The notes beneath the pieces are model-generated. The model was not told where the DNA came from. It saw nothing but the letters and a program-made list of their open reading frames with translations, and searched no databases. Position numbers and translations under genes: made by a program. DNA of 64,000 bases. It comes from Dryas octopetala. Its lineage: Eukaryota; Streptophyta; Magnoliopsida; Rosales; Rosaceae. This document shows positions 1 through 29,345 of the stretch, in pieces. How positions within the stretch are numbered: position 1 is the first letter of the stretch; each line of letters opens with the position of its first letter. Location of the stretch: assembly GCA_963921425.1 (NCBI GenBank), contig OY992834.1, forward strand, positions 17,558,941-17,622,940, in the 5' to 3' direction.

Positions 1-16437
<16,437 letters not shown>

Positions 16438-18904
16438 CTGTACACAAATTTATTGCTCAGTGCATTTCAAGGCCACTTGTACATATATGGTAGATATACA
16501 TTGAAGGTGAAAACATGTATTTTTGTTACACAGTTGCTCTTAAATTATTCTGCCCCTTTTTGAGAATTGTCAAATTTTATGTATATCAATATTGGTAATT
16601 TTAAGATTCCATGGGCCTGAATTGGGGAGTCAAATCTGATGAAAAAGATTGCAACTGCACCAGAGTGCCATTTTCTGCATGCCACAATTCTGAAAATACT
16701 TTTACACTTAAATCCCAATTTGCAAGCCTTCTCCGCTCTCATGTCCAAGGAGTGACCCTGCTCTCTAGACCAATTTCTCATTTTCTTTTTCTTTATTGTG
16801 TTCTTGACTGGGGTTTTGTTTATGTGTTTTTTTGTTTATCTTAATGTTGTATTAGAGTTATCAAATAAAAAAATGGATCAGTAAATCCTTTTTTATTTTT
16901 TGGTGGCAGGAGTAAATTCTGTTTGAATGAACATGAATGGTTAAAATTTGAACATTGAAAAAAAAGAAGAGAAAATTAGGGAAAGAATAGGAGAAAATCA
17001 TTTTGGTCTTCAACATATGAAAGTGGCACTTGTTTAAGAGACAGTTGGCCTTTAACACTCAAAAACCATTAGTTTATGATCCGGCTGCACACCTTCAAAA
17101 ATCCAATGAATCATATTATGATGAATATCCAAGCACACGTTTCAATTAGTTTGATGGCGTTTGAGTTGCTGGTATGTTTGGCGACAGAGGAACATGCAAT
17201 TGTTTGAACCTAATTTCTCTTTTCCTACTGCACCCCCCTCATAAGATTATTTGACACTTTGCTCGCGAGTGAAAGAAGTTTGTTGTGAATAGTCTTGCTA
17301 ACCTTTTTTTTTTTTTTTTGGTTTTTGTTTACATTTGTGGGAATCGAATTTTGGACATATTTTAATCATAACCCTTACCCCACCTACCCTCACTACTTGG
17401 CCTAACCACAAGGAGTTAATGGTCTTGCTAACTTTGGTCTCTCGGTAAGTTTGTTGTGATTATTGGGTTTACTACCCATCAATCTCCTTTGACCATATAG
17501 GTAATTGCTGTTATTATTTGCACCATACGTGATCCAAATTTCCTCAGCATATAGGTAATTTTTAGTGATGACAGGACAAGTGCTACAAGGTCTTGTAGAG
17601 CCTACAGTCATAGACACAAAGGCATTTGTAGGGATCCCAGCTAGTGTTGTCATTGTTGTGTAGTTACAGGACTATGCACAAGAATGAAGAACCTCTGATG
17701 AAATTGGAATAGGGAGATCATGTGAGAAACTTGAAATTAGAATGAATTGGTGTGAAACAAGAGGTAAATGAAGTTCTATTATTAAAAGCGGGGCAATTTA
17801 CAATTATCATATTATATTTAAAAATCTATTACTAAATTATTTGGCAATTTCTTGTATGGTCAATAAAATCTTTTAATAATTATAGGGTTTAGAAACCGAC
17901 ATATTTTAATACATGAATTATATTATAGGGAGATATATATTCATATATCTTTGGGGTATGTCTCGAGACAGCATCAATAATCTATTAGCATTCTTTAAAA
18001 TGCGCGCAGAAATTATGCACTATGATATAAATTGATCAAAGGGTGGGAGAAGCAATAGTACAATGCGAGCCTCTAGGCCAAGTAACCCTCGTACTTGTAA
18101 CTCTTCTTGATCAAGAGAAAGTAGAACCACAAATGTTATTAGTGTGGAAATTAAAGCATCTAATCCAAAATGGATTGACAATGGATGGAGTTGCCATGAC
18201 ATTATATATTGTAACGTTAAGACTTAACATTCACAATGTAGGACATTCTATCAACAATTAGCCACAAATTTACCCTAATGTTTCCTTGTAACAACATAAA
18301 TAGTAGTATTACTAATATGAGAAAAGACTTTACTAAACAATGAAACAAGCCAACATGTAATCTTTATCAAAGGAGATAGAGAAATTAGATTGTTTTTACA
18401 TCAATACGAAATATCAATTGTATGACCAACAGCAACAGCCCCCTGGTGTATGCACCCTCTTTCCACTGTCCTGGCACCGTATACTGCGATTTTCCAATAA
18501 GAAACTACCCAGGCGCTATCCTCAGAGAGAAAATTGGTGTTTTGGAAACATGAAACTGTAAAGTTCATTGTCTTTCATGCAAACGGGAGCCTACTTGGAG
18601 AGCAGCCAACATTTTTACCGCAGGATGATAAGTCCTGAAACATTTCACAGAAGAAGGCCATTCAGAACAGTCATGAAGGGACTCTAAAATTGAATGGTCC
18701 AAAATTCCAAATGCCACATGGTCCCTGCAGTAACTGTTTGTAACTTCATCTTAATATGTTCTATCCGTGAGGAACTATATACATTTCACTGAGCAAACAT
18801 ATTAATTTATAGATAACAGTCTGTCAAATTTGATATTTATCCGTTCATTGTTTTGATTATAGTTGTATAACTGAGAAATGCATACCTAATGAAAACATGT
18901 GAGT
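16438..18904. other. Intergenic: GYRA 3'UTR and sequence without a recognised gene
   Basis: The GYRA 3'UTR should lie in the first 100-150 bases. The rest is AT-rich with a T run near 17305-17320. The part just before 18905 probably carries the 3'UTR of the minus-strand REX1B gene. No coding match was recognised. Confidence 0.6.
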
Positions 18905-20223
18905 TTACTCATCTTCAAGGGCAGCAATTTCATATCTGACTTCTTCCAAATGCTCATTTATAGCAGTCACAGCATCCTGCACCCCTCTAATGGCTTCCTT
19001 GAGAGCACTATCATATTGGGCATCTTCTTCTGCCTCTTCAGTTCCAGTAGCTTCTGTTATCTCATGGAGATGCACACACTCATGCTCCATTGGTTTCTTA
19101 AATCTGCAATTTTCATGACTCACCAGACGATCCGAGGGTCTACCAGCCTTCTTCAACACCTGAATTGTAGCCGTCTTTGAAACAAACAAAATACACTTAT
19201 TGTCAGCAGAGAATGGAGCAAAATGGCAGCACAAATAAGTATGTTCATTGATCAAATATATGCCTGAAACAAAGAAAAACTATCCTATCCCAATCATAAT
19301 TAAAATTAAAAAATAAATAGCCCAGAGCACCACATACCCCTATTAACCATAACTCAATTATCATTTAGTCATCTAAATATAATCAAATAAATAGACGAAC
19401 ACACGGGGTCATGATGATAATCAAATGGTCAAACAGAGCTACCTGGATATTTTTAAATAGTGATTCAAAAATTATAAAGTATGATCATTGAACCAAATTA
19501 CGGGAACAATGTGATCCTTTTTGTTCTTATCAAAAGGGATCCCTCTTAAGAATAAGACCCTCTATATACACACACATACACACAGAGGATTGTTTGATGT
19601 TTGTGTGGATGTGGATGTGGTTCTTTTTCTAGCTGTTCCTTAAGCATCTAAAACACCACCAACAACAAAGCCTTAGCCCAACATAAGTATCTAATAGACT
19701 ACCACACAACTATATTTGGGTTGGCTACATGAACCTGATCCTCCATTCCATCCATACCCAATTAACCACAAAGCATCCAACAAAAACAGGAATGATATGA
19801 ATTAAATACCAGGTTCAATTTCTGCTTCTCGTGGGTTTGGACAGCTCTGAGGAGTTGGGCCAAATCAAGTCGGCAGTAATCAGGATTGAGAAAAAGCGAT
19901 TCCATTTCAAGCACTTTTTTTGAGCACTCATTGAATTCCACTGTCACCTCACTGCATACTTGTTGGTACGCTAACTCCCCATGTACTCCTGATGACTCCA
20001 TGTACTCGCCAAACCCGCTTTTCAGCTTCGCGTATGCTTCTGCCCTGCGCTGCTGAATCCCGAGAAACCCGCGAAGTAATTCAGCGATTTTTGAGGACCC
20101 TTTTGCTGCCTCTGCCTCTGCCTCTTGTTCTTCGTCTTCTTCCATTGGGTCTCTTATTGATACCTTCTTCTCAAAGTCTTCCATATTCGATTTGCTTCTT
20201 CTCGCCCTAACTCCCAATCCCAC
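18905..20223 (-). CDS. REX1B-domain protein (DNA repair REX1-B family)
   Basis: Two exons on the minus strand, 20223-19810 and 19174-18905, join in frame to about 227 residues. Exon 1 encodes an acidic N-terminus, then IAELLRGFLGIQQRRAEAY, then a run ending LDLAQLLRAVQTHEKQKLNL. Exon 2 continues TATIQVLKKAGRPSDRL, then HENCRFKKPMEHECVH, and ends with an amphipathic helix (AIRGVQDAVTAINEHLEEV). Order and spacing match the REX1B family, named from the Chlamydomonas Rex1-B protein needed for excision repair and found in animals as REX1BD. The biochemical role in plants is unknown. The donor GTATTT and acceptor TTTCAAAG fit consensus. The start may be the second Met (20184, MEDFEKKV), since the first 13 residues are basic and unlike the rest. 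Confidence 0.82.
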
Positions 20224-20450
20224 TTCCTCCTCTGTTTTATTACTCTTCCAAATCCAAAGTAAAGTAAATTTTCTTGGGTAACCTTTGGATTTTCTGTGAA
20301 CAGATCTCCACCGTTAAAGTTTAATTAACAAATTCAATTAAAAGTTTTATTGGGCATCAAAGAGGGGAATTTCTACTCATGCTCCTCAATTTACTCTCCA
20401 TACCCCTCTTTTTCATTTTGGTCAAGTTTAAAACCCAATTTTGTCCTAAG

Positions 20451-21265
20451 ATAAAAATGAGTGTTGCTATTTGCACACTCCTAAATTTCTTTTTACACAC
20501 CATTTTTCTCTTTTTTTTCTTCTACACACCTCACACACTCATCTCAAATTCAAAACCTCTCAACACACACCTAACTCATTACCAAAATACCCTCATTTCA
20601 TTACACACCTACACACCCCATCTTTCTCTTTCCTTCTCTCTCTTTCTCTGTCCACACACACCCGCGCAGCACCACCCTCCCTGCATGTGCACCATTCTCC
20701 TCTCATTCTCTCTCTCCTCATCTCTCTCTCTCTCCTCCCTGTTGCACCACCCTCCCCGCGCCCACCACCATGCCAAGCTCGCACAGCCAAGAAGCCTCAA
20801 CACCCGACCACGCCGCCGACGCAAATGAGTTCGCACCCGACAGCTCTGCCCAGCTCGCACGACCATGCCGCAGTGCCAGCCAAAAGGATGAGCTTCGCAG
20901 GCCATTCGGCAGTCATGCGCCAAAACTGGCAGGTTCGTTCGGCAGCCATCCGTCGAAATTTTGAGTTTCCTTCGGCAGCCACCCACCGAACATTCGCTGC
21001 AACTCGATCATCATCGATTTCCTCAGCCCGGTGGCTTTCACCGGCGAACCAGGCGACGAGACATCCACCAAACACTTCTTCTCTCTTCCCTCTTCCTCTC
21101 CACACCCACCAACCACCGAGAAAATCAGCGACGGCGCCGAAAACAAAAGCACCACGCTGGCGTTGATTTCGTTTCCGGCGAAGTTGGGAGACCGGACCAC
21201 TCTCCTCTTTCTTAAGATCGAGGCTGGTGTGTGTGTTTTTTTGGTCCGGGTGAGGGAGGGAAATG

Positions 21266-21318
<53 letters not shown>

Positions 21319-21472
21319 CTGTTGATGGGGGTGTGCAAAGAGAAAAAATGGAATTGGACTTTGGGTGAGAGAAGGAGAGAAGAGACTTTTCCCTTTGATT
21401 TTTTTTATTTCTTTTAAAAAGGGTGTGTAAAAAAAAATTTAGAAGTGTGCAAATAGAAACCTTCATAAAAAT
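20451..21472. mobile_element. Non-autonomous TIR element with 8-bp target duplication
   Basis: Left and right ends at 20459 and 21464 are inverted copies: the left end reads GTTGCTATTTGCACAC and the reverse of the right end reads GTTTCTATTTGCACAC. The similarity continues about 45 bases inward (AAATTTCTTTTTACACACC). Both ends are flanked by ATAAAAAT (20451-20458 and 21465-21472). The interior is pyrimidine-rich, then GC-rich, then has a 51-T run at 21268-21318. No transposase was found. An 8-bp duplication fits hAT elements; long TIRs fit Mutator-like elements, where 9 bp is usual. Confidence 0.78.
21268..21318. repeat. 51-base T homopolymer
   Basis: An uninterrupted T run lies inside the TIR element. 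Its true length in the genome may differ because such runs are often miscounted. Confidence 0.85.
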
Positions 21473-21699
21473 TTTCTATCATCTTTCGTCACATTCCCAA
21501 CCCTAATTTCACCTAGCCTATACTCAACCCACCCCACCCCACCATTGGCCGCCCCTCGTCCCACGCTAGCTGCCGACCATCCTTCTTCCCAATCCATCGG
21601 TTGTCGACACCCTTCCTCCATTCCTTCTACCTTAGTTTAATTTTGTTGTTATTTTCATCGTTTCAAAGTAGAACCGTAAATGAGGATAGTAAAGTGGTC

Positions 21700-21988
21700 C
21701 CCAACTATCTAGGGCCTCAAAAATTTCATACCTATTATAAAATATAAGAGAGATGAGAGAATACAAGAGAGAAAAATGGAGAAATCATAGTGTCTTTTTT
21801 ATTAGCATAAGGCCTTTATTTATAGACTCTAGAATGACTAGGGTTGCTTGGAGATCACTCTTAAATTATTTGGATATCACTCTCAAGTTTCCTTGTTTTA
21901 CGAGAAGAGGATTATGATAATTACAATATTACAAATACACCCAAATACATAATTGTAGACAGCCACATAAATATCAATATTTACAACA
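21700..21988 (-). mobile_element. Possible solo LTR (Copia-like)
   Basis: Read on the minus strand the block starts TGTTGTAAATATTG. It later has a TATA-like promoter phrase (TCTATAAATAAAGGCC), then a CT-rich leader, which is the usual order in short Copia LTRs. No internal region, target duplication or clear far end was found, so this is tentative. Confidence 0.35.
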
Positions 21989-21991
21989 ATA

Positions 21992-22800
21992 TCATTTATA
22001 TATTTTATTAAGTACAATTAATTTTGAAAATATATTTAAATTTCAATTCAAAAAAAATTTCAAAAAGGTCCATCCATTTTATTTTATTTAAAAAAAAAAT
22101 GGTTCGTTTATTATGGTTTCTATGAGTATTTACTAACTCAAGAAAAAAAGAAAAGAAAAAGGAACATCGAGGGTCGAATGCCTCACTTTTATGATTCGCC
22201 TTGATCTCTCGAAATTTCAACTACGGCCTTGTTTCAAAGTTTAGTTGTGCTTTTGTAACAACTTATATGAAGTTTGTGTAAATGTATATGTGTTTTACCA
22301 AAGTTTTTAAATATGAAAATCACATACGGTCCTAAATAGGTAGACCAAGGCACTCTTCATGGCGTTTGGTGAGCTTGGTTTCAAAGATAAAGTTAATTCT
22401 TCACCCAAAAAAAGTTCATTGTTTATGTGAAAAAAAAAAAAAAAACTTATATATATGTGAGCAAATCACCAGCTTAATTTGTTGGTAACTCTATATGATC
22501 GAGCTGTTCACTAACTCAAGGTTGAATTTGTGTTCGTTTATTTATTAAACACTCTTAAATAAACAAGTATAACAAGTTTTAAGCTTGGTGCTGAATTTAC
22601 AAGTAATTCTAAGGACTTTCTTTTCAATATTTAGAGAGCTATAAATGGATAATAAGGATTAAAGACTCTATTGTTAACAGGTTAATTCTTAGCCAGCTCT
22701 GCTAATTAAAGACAGGACTAATTGGCTACAGTTTGAGTTACTTGGGCAAATGCAACGATCCTTATTCCTTAACATAAATTTGTTAGATGAATAAAAGGTA
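21992..22800. other. AT-rich intergenic DNA
   Basis: No coding sequence was recognised. The stretch has short poly-A and poly-T runs. Duplicated HSP70 flank sequence begins near its right edge. Confidence 0.5.
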
Positions 22801-23210
22801 GGACTGTCTCGCTACCCTTATAGTCTCTGTTTCCATTTTTGTAGTTGAACCAAGACTTGGAGTTTGAACACCAATCTATTAATTAAAGAATGAGAATACT
22901 AATCTTATAGATCGAGGCATGCACAAGCATTTTTATCAAAAGCACCAAACACAACATGATGCTCAATTGTGTAGCATGCATGTCAAACATTTTAGCAAAG
23001 ATGTCAAAACCTACATTGAGTTGTAAGATTATAGAAATAAAAAACATGATTTCTTTCATAATTATGGTAACCATGAATGAGAGACACACGACCAAGCCAG
23101 CAAAGGAGTGACCGTAGCGATCGGCTGCTTCACTACCCCAGAATGGAAGGGAAAAAACAGAGAAGGCAATGAGCTTAATTACCAAAGATGGAGTCTCTGT
23201 GGCTGTATCT
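22790..23210. repeat. Copy of HSP70 3' flanking sequence
   Basis: This stretch matches 23925-24290 and 48050-48460, with shared phrases such as gaaccaagacttg, atttctttcataatta and atggtaaccatg. It is the distal 3' flank of the HSP70 locus without any HSP70 coding sequence. It shows an additional duplication event in this patchwork. Confidence 0.75.
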
Positions 23211-23559
23211 TTTGTTTGGTGGAAACAGTATAAAACTAGCCCGAGTGGTTATAATTGCTTATTAATACATGTTTGGGATGGTGTGAAGTTTTTGTGCAGG
23301 GACTTATCGAGGAATGTAATCTTTCAATAGTCAATACACACAATTTATTAATTTGGTTCATTATTCTATGTACTACTACTGCATGTTTCCAACATAATAA
23401 CGTAAAAATTACTTGCAGATTTATATATATAGAGTTTTTCATAGAAAACAAAAAAAAAAAAAGAAAGAAAAAGAAATAGACAATGAAAGCAGTCATCATG
23501 GAATTATTCTACAAGTTTTTCAAAATTGTGATTGTTTTTAAAACTGGATTTTTTTTTTG

Positions 23560-25150
23560 TTGTTTTTTGCGGATGAAGTAAAATGGAATTGTTTATTATC
23601 AAACCAACTATTTAGATGGTTTACATTACACATCCCATGTATTAGCCAAAAACGGACAAACAGAGTCCGGTGAGCTATAACAACAACATTCGTCCTAAAA
23701 ATGCGTTTGAGATAATAATCGTTCATCAATTTGTTTGGGATTTTATAGTGATCGAGCTTGATTGATCTAAAGAATTATGTTCTCATTAGCTTGATAATTT
23801 TGTTTGAGCTTGAACTCAAGCCTAAATAGAATCTGTATTAATTTGACAAATCATTCAAATTATAACTCCAGAGATAAAGAAAAATGTGAATTTCAAAAAA
23901 TCAAGTCAATCTTCTACGGGGTCTAGTTGAACCAAGACCTGGAGTTTGAACACCAACCTATTAAAGAATAATTAAGATACTAATCTTATAGAGGCACAAG
24001 CATTTGATCAAAAGCACCAAAGACAACAAGATGTTCAATTGTGTAACATGTCAAATAGTTTAGCAAACATTTCACCTAGATTGAGTTGTGAGATTGAAGA
24101 ACTAAACAACAAAAAGATGATTTCTTTCATAATTATGGTAACCATGGGAGACACTCGACCAAGCCAGCAAATTAAATTGTGCCTGTTGTTTGCTTCATTA
24201 CCCAAAAATTTGAACCATCCTCAAACAACAAAACCTAGAGGCCTCCATGCTCACCTGGAAAAAGTAAAAAAAAAAAAATTAACAATATGGCTAAATCTGT
24301 AGATTATCGAATTGATTTTATAATATATTGCTATTCCAATCCTTAATTTTTTTTGTTTTTTGGCTCTATTGCAGTCTTAGCATACTATCATTTCTTACAT
24401 TTCGATCTTCTCAATTCCCTCAGAACTTCTTCTGTCACAGTTGATTGTTATCCCTTTCTTCTTACCAGTGGACATGTCCTCAGCAGAGACACTCAGGATA
24501 CCATTAGCATCAATACTAAAGCAAACATCGAATTTAGCAGCACCCTTGGGAGCTGGAGGAATGTCATCCAGAGTAAATTGGCCCAAATAGTTATTATTTA
24601 AGGTTGTTTCACTCTCACCCTCATAAATTGGAAAGAAGACTCTTGTTTGGTTGTCATACAATGTTACTGTCGTACGATTCTTCTTGATGGGAATTCTAGT
24701 GTTTCTTGGAATTCTAGATAATTAAATTATATGTTTATAGAAACAAATGAAGTATATATAAATACGAGCCTCACAGTGATATATATATAAAACTGATTTG
24801 AAGAACAAAGGGCAATATATAAATAAATTGATATAAATATATACATACCAAAAATGGAGTGAGTGGGGTTTCTGATGACCTGGTTAAGTGCTGCATCACC
24901 TACCAAACGCTCAGTATCAGTATCAGTGAAGGCAACATAAGATGGGGTGGTCCTGTTTCCCTGATCGTTTACTATGACTTCTACATGACCATGCTGCCAC
25001 ACTGCCACGCATGAGTACGTTGTCCCCAAATCGATACCGATTGCATGACCCTTTTCTTCTCCCGCCATTCTCAGCTCAAAAACTTCAAGAGCAAATATCA
25101 AACAAGAAATAAATGGTTGCAGAGAATGCAGAAAATGTTTTGGGACGGAT
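23560..25150 (-). pseudogene. HSP70 pseudogene with large internal deletion
   Basis: The segment is a paralogue of 47360-50560. Exon 1 survives at 25068-24849 ([20 protein letters not shown]) with a duplicated ATCAGT that adds Asp-Thr near TDTDTERL. Exon 2 is cut to its last part, about 24716-24395 ([17 protein letters not shown] to EKIEM then stop). About 1.4 kb is missing, with the junction near 24710-24720 where gtgtttcttggaat runs straight into intron-like sequence. The ATPase core is gone, so no working chaperone can be made. The 3' flank is retained, so this was a DNA-level duplication, not retrocopying. Confidence 0.88.
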
Positions 25151-25244
25151 TCTGGCTCTATCGTTTGTTAATTAGTCACACTTAGCTTACACGGATAACC
25201 AAAGAGAAGTTTAATGGGAACAATTTTAAAGGAGCGAGTGTTAT

Positions 25245-26260
25245 CTGTCCCAAACACATAAAGTTTAATGTGTGAAATTAATGTTGATATGACTTTATGC
25301 CACAAGTAATTAAGTACGACCAAAATGAGAAAACAATTAAGACAAAAGGAAACATGCTTATTCATTGGTTATGTTGATGATCCAATTAAGTAATCTAATT
25401 AGTTCTGCATAGATCCAACTTGACAGCAAACCCTCTTATGCGCGTATCTTTTTTTAATGTGAACCACAAATATTAAATCCTAACTCCAAAAAAATACTTA
25501 TTTCAAATTAACACAATACAAACACATAAAATGATGCAGAACCGATGGCGGAGAAGTTTATGCAACAGCTTGATCGTTGCAAACCCAAGAAAATTGGGAA
25601 ATGATTTCTACTAGTCGGAGGGTTTGGCTCTGAAAGTGGTACTAATGCATATCGTTTCGAAGAGAATCGTGAGACGAGTCAAACTCATTGCTAAGCCATG
25701 ATGTATAGGCTTTTTCGGCCATCCGAGATCGTTTAGGACCTCAAAACTGCATTCTAAACTTTTAGACATTTTATTTATTTTTGTTTATATTTTATTTGGG
25801 TTTGTAATTACGTACCGTAGGCCTTAATTATATGGTTGTTTGCGCCCTAAGGTTTCTTTAAGCGTACTTAAGCAATTTTTACAATTGCTAGCCGAATTAT
25901 TCTATTATTATTTTATCAAACTAATTGTTGAGGTTTTCTCTTAATTTCCTGATGGATTCCAGACTTCTTGTTCTTTTAGATTTACGTTTATAAACCTTGG
26001 CTGATTGTACTGCATCATAAAATATCATGATTAAATTCTATTTCTAGAATAACACCCAAATTAAAAATAGAAAACTAGTTAACTAATTAACCTTATTTGG
26101 ACATAGTTTTCTCCTGAATCATCCTTGTTAGTACCAATAATTTACGACTATATTCTTTGTATTTATTTATGTTGAATAATGGAAAGGATGTCCGAAAGTA
26201 GTATTGATAAAGGCAAGCAAAATTGTTGGAGTATCACACATTAAAGACTTTAAATAAGAG
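25245..26260. repeat. Diverged copy of the 27.5-28.0 kb segment
   Basis: This shares phrases with 27500-28000 in the same order: cataaagttt, cacaagtaatta, aacttgacagcaaaccctc, and near the right end gagtatcacacatta followed by aagagga. An extra stretch (25550-26160) without a match splits this copy. It indicates an older tandem duplication upstream of the zinc-finger copies. No gene was recognised. Confidence 0.65.
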
Positions 26261-26269
26261 GAAAAAATG

Positions 26270-26525
26270 TAACCTCGGTCCGGTCCGTTATCCTTTTCTT
26301 TTTAACTCCAGTCGTCGCTCGATGACGTCGCATGGTCCCACATCTGATTCCGTCACGCGAATTCGTCTGCTTAAAAGGGTGCAAGGAGTTCCGGGTCCCA
26401 CAATATAGAAAGTTTCGCATAGTGTCCATCCCATTCACTCGTCTGGCACAAAGGCTACGAAGGTGCGCGCACACACCGAGCTTGCAGCCTGATCCTCCCG
26501 GTCCCACATGGATGATCCTCTAACA
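26270..26525 (+). repeat. Third, diverged copy of the zinc-finger upstream region
   Basis: This GC-richer block resembles the region just upstream of both zinc-finger copies: gtcccaca, ccattcactcgtctg, gtgcgcgcacacacc, then aacacttggca. The zinc-finger coding exon itself is not found downstream. Confidence 0.6.
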
Positions 26526-27990
26526 CTTGGCAGTCAAGAACAAACTTTTTTTTTTACCATGTTTTTTTTTTAGGTTTTTTTTTTTTCATGTTTTTTTAAG
26601 GTTAATTGCAGAGAAACGGTTCCTTTTCCCCTCTGCTAGTTCACTCAAGCTACTCTCTCTCACTCTCTCATATATAAACTTCTTTCCACTCTCTAAAATC
26701 CCTAAAGTTCCTAGCGAAAAACTGCTTTTGCTTCCCTTTTGTCACCGTTTCAATTGGGCATTTTCTTACCAACTTTTTATTTTTGGTCTGAATCCTTTAG
26801 CAATTTCAAACTCGATTTTTTGGACGGAACTTATATGTCTTCTAGGAAGTGCAACACCAATTAGATGTATTCTAACCGTTTAATTTTGTTTGTAAAGCTG
26901 ATCTCTTGATTAGGGACAAAGTATTATGTATTATAATGAGTGAATTGGAAATACTATGTTTATATATGATACGTGGTGGTATGGTAACACATAATAATTT
27001 TTCAAAAAAAAAAAATATCAATTAATATATCTTGACTATAAAATATGATAAAGGGTATGAATAATGTTGTATGACATTTTGGACAAGTATGGAGGGGTTA
27101 TTAGCTCTTGACCCATATACAATAATATGTATTTTATACACTCATATCTAAGTCCATTTTGAAACTAACTTATTTACAATATATATGACATTGGCATATA
27201 CATCATCACATCATTAAGGTTACATGCAATTATTTATTGTGGAAAACTTCCTAATTTTGTGCTGCTAATGTCCACGCTTAGGTGACAATTTTATTTGAGA
27301 AGTATAATGATATTGATAGGCCCATTATTAATTAAGAAGTCCTGTTAATTTGCAAATTGATCATCAATGTAGATGAAATTAAATCTTAATTAATTGGTTA
27401 CCTCTTTCGCAGAAATGTACAAAGACGCATAATTGATTGTCATCTACTTTACCGCTTTACGTACAGGTTTTTTCATATAATAGACTTCGTATAAATATGT
27501 CCCAATTAACACATAAAGTTTCTTATGTGAAATTAATATTTATGTGAGTTTATGCATGCCACAAGTAATTAGTATGACCAAAATGAAAAGACAAGGAGAA
27601 GCAAATTAAGATTATTTATCGGTTACGTCGATGATCCAAGTAATTAATTAGCTTTTCATGCATAGATTCAACTTGACAGCAAACCCTCTTATATATGTAT
27701 ATTTTCAAATATGAACCATAAATATTCAATCCTCAACCTAAAAAAACTCAACACTTCATTTCAATTAAACAAAATACAGACACAGAAAATAGCATCATTG
27801 AATTCTATTTTTAAATTAACAGCCAAATTAATCTTAGTTGAATATTGTTCTTCTGGAATAATTTATGAGTTTGTTTTTTCTACATGTTGGATACTATCCT
27901 GAAGTAGTATAAATAAAGCCTGAAGTAGTATAAATAAAGCCAAGCAAAATTCTTGGAGTATCACACATTAATGCAATAAGAGGAACAATG
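26526..27990. other. Intergenic DNA; right part repeats 25.2-26.2 kb
   Basis: From 26526 to about 27470 no gene was recognised; there are poly-T runs and a CT-rich leader-like stretch near 26640. From 27480 onward it repeats the 25.2-26.2 kb segment. Confidence 0.5.
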
Positions 27991-28379
27991 TAAGAAATCT
28001 ATTATTGCTTTAATATATATATATATATTATTGGAGGAGTATTTACATGAGGAAAGCATGAATTTGTTTTATACTGCAGGGAAATGCCCAGCTGGGCCCG
28101 GTCAAGGGGGTCCCACACCCGATTCACTCATCGTCTGATACAAAAGGCTGCGAGGTGCGCGCACACACCCAGCCTGACTCTTGATCTTCCCGGTTCTACA
28201 ATGACCTCCACTAACAGTTGGCACTCAAGCAAGCTTCGCGTATTGATCATCCGGTGCAACTTAAAAGGGAATCTCCACAACGTCACTAATGTGAGCGGAA
28301 GGTCGTATTGTGCGCCACACAAAGGCAAATTTTTACTGATAAGTGGCAAGAAGGACAACCCAGCGCATTTTTGGTACAG

Positions 28380-28389
28380 TATATATATA
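28380..28389 (+). promoter_or_regulatory. TATA box, zinc-finger copy A
   Basis: The tatatatata stretch lies about 130 bases before the ATG at 28520, followed by a plausible CT-rich leader. Unit B keeps it in the same position. Confidence 0.55.
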
Positions 28390-28519
28390 GGACAAAATGC
28401 GAAAAAAAACGCTTCATTCTCCACTCCGCTAGCTCGCACAGTACACACTAGTCTCTGATCTCTCTCTCACCGGCGCATTTGGTTTGTTGATTTCACCGGC
28501 CAAAAAAGAGAATCAGAGC

Positions 28520-28884
28520 ATGGCATTTAAGTGCATCATCAAAGGCGGCTGTGGCAAGACAGTTCATACAAAAGATGCACTGAAGGAGCATCAAGAGACC
28601 GTACATAGAGGCAAATTCTTCAGGGATTGCGGCAAATGTGGTAACAAGATGGCTTATCCAGGAGAATATCATCCATGGTATTTCTCATAAATTCTTGAAT
28701 CCTATTCGGGGCTGTCATTTGTTATTTTTTGTGTATTTGGCATTTTGGTTCTTTGGGTATTATTCCTTTTTTTGGTCATGATCTGGGCATTATTCTTTGG
28801 TATATATGTGAATCCTCTATCTAATGCAGAAATTGTTGCAGGTCCTTCAAGTTTGAACAAACAAATGCTTCTTATACTTACTAA
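28520..28884 (+). CDS. Small C2H2-type zinc-finger protein, copy A
   Basis: I predict two exons, 28520-28677 and 28842-28884, joining in frame to 66 residues. Exon 1 encodes MAFKCIIKGGCGKTVHTKDA and continues to a His-x4-His, giving C-x5-C-x12-H-x4-H with Leu in the classic finger position. A second Cys pair (CGKCG) and a later His follow, perhaps half of another metal site. If exon 1 is read through, the protein ends WYFS shortly after. Splicing at GTATTT to the acceptor TTGTTGCAG gives the tail SFKFEQTNASYTY. Unit B keeps both the splice sites and this tail. No larger family was recognised. The size suggests a nucleic-acid or protein-binding microprotein, but function is unknown. Confidence 0.6.
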
Positions 28885-29097
28885 TTAATTGTTGCATTTG
28901 TTCTTATCATGACTGCTTTGTTTTGCTTATTATATTTACTGATTGTTTTGAATTGTCACAAATAAAAGCACAATTTGAAACAAGAGTTTTAATTCATAGC
29001 CAAGTGATTGGTGTTCATCATTTTGGTTCAAGTTGTGCCCACAAATTAATTAATGCATGGTGAAATCTATGGCTCAAAATGAAACACTGTGTGGTTA

Positions 29098-29345
29098 CAC
29101 TACAAGAAAAAACATTTTTAACAACATGAGATTAACAACGTGCAGTGAAAACACCTTGTGAAATGTAATATTCAACAACGTGCTTTTAAAACACGTTGTC
29201 GAATTGGTCATTTACAAGTGATTAACAACGTGCACTTTTTGCCCATTGACATAAGTTGAATCAACAACGAGGTGTGCACGTTGTCAATGGGTTTACCTAT
29301 AACAACATGGTAAGCATGTTGTTATAAGTTAGTAAGCAAATAAAT
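29098..29345. mobile_element. CACTA-like transposon terminus, unit A
   Basis: The block starts CACTACAAGAAAAA, the standard terminal sequence of plant CACTA (En/Spm) elements, after a tta. Short subterminal repeats follow in both orientations (aacaacgtg, cacgttgt). There is also a 12-bp palindrome arm pair, tataacaacatg and catgttgttata (about 29299-29328). No matching right end (CTTGTAGTG) was found, so only one terminus is visible. Confidence 0.7.

Noticed and set aside
20471..21166. 231-codon open frame, plus strand
   Set aside because: Low-complexity His/Ser/Pro/Leu translation inside the TIR element; CT-rich DNA gives long open frames on both strands. No domain was recognised.
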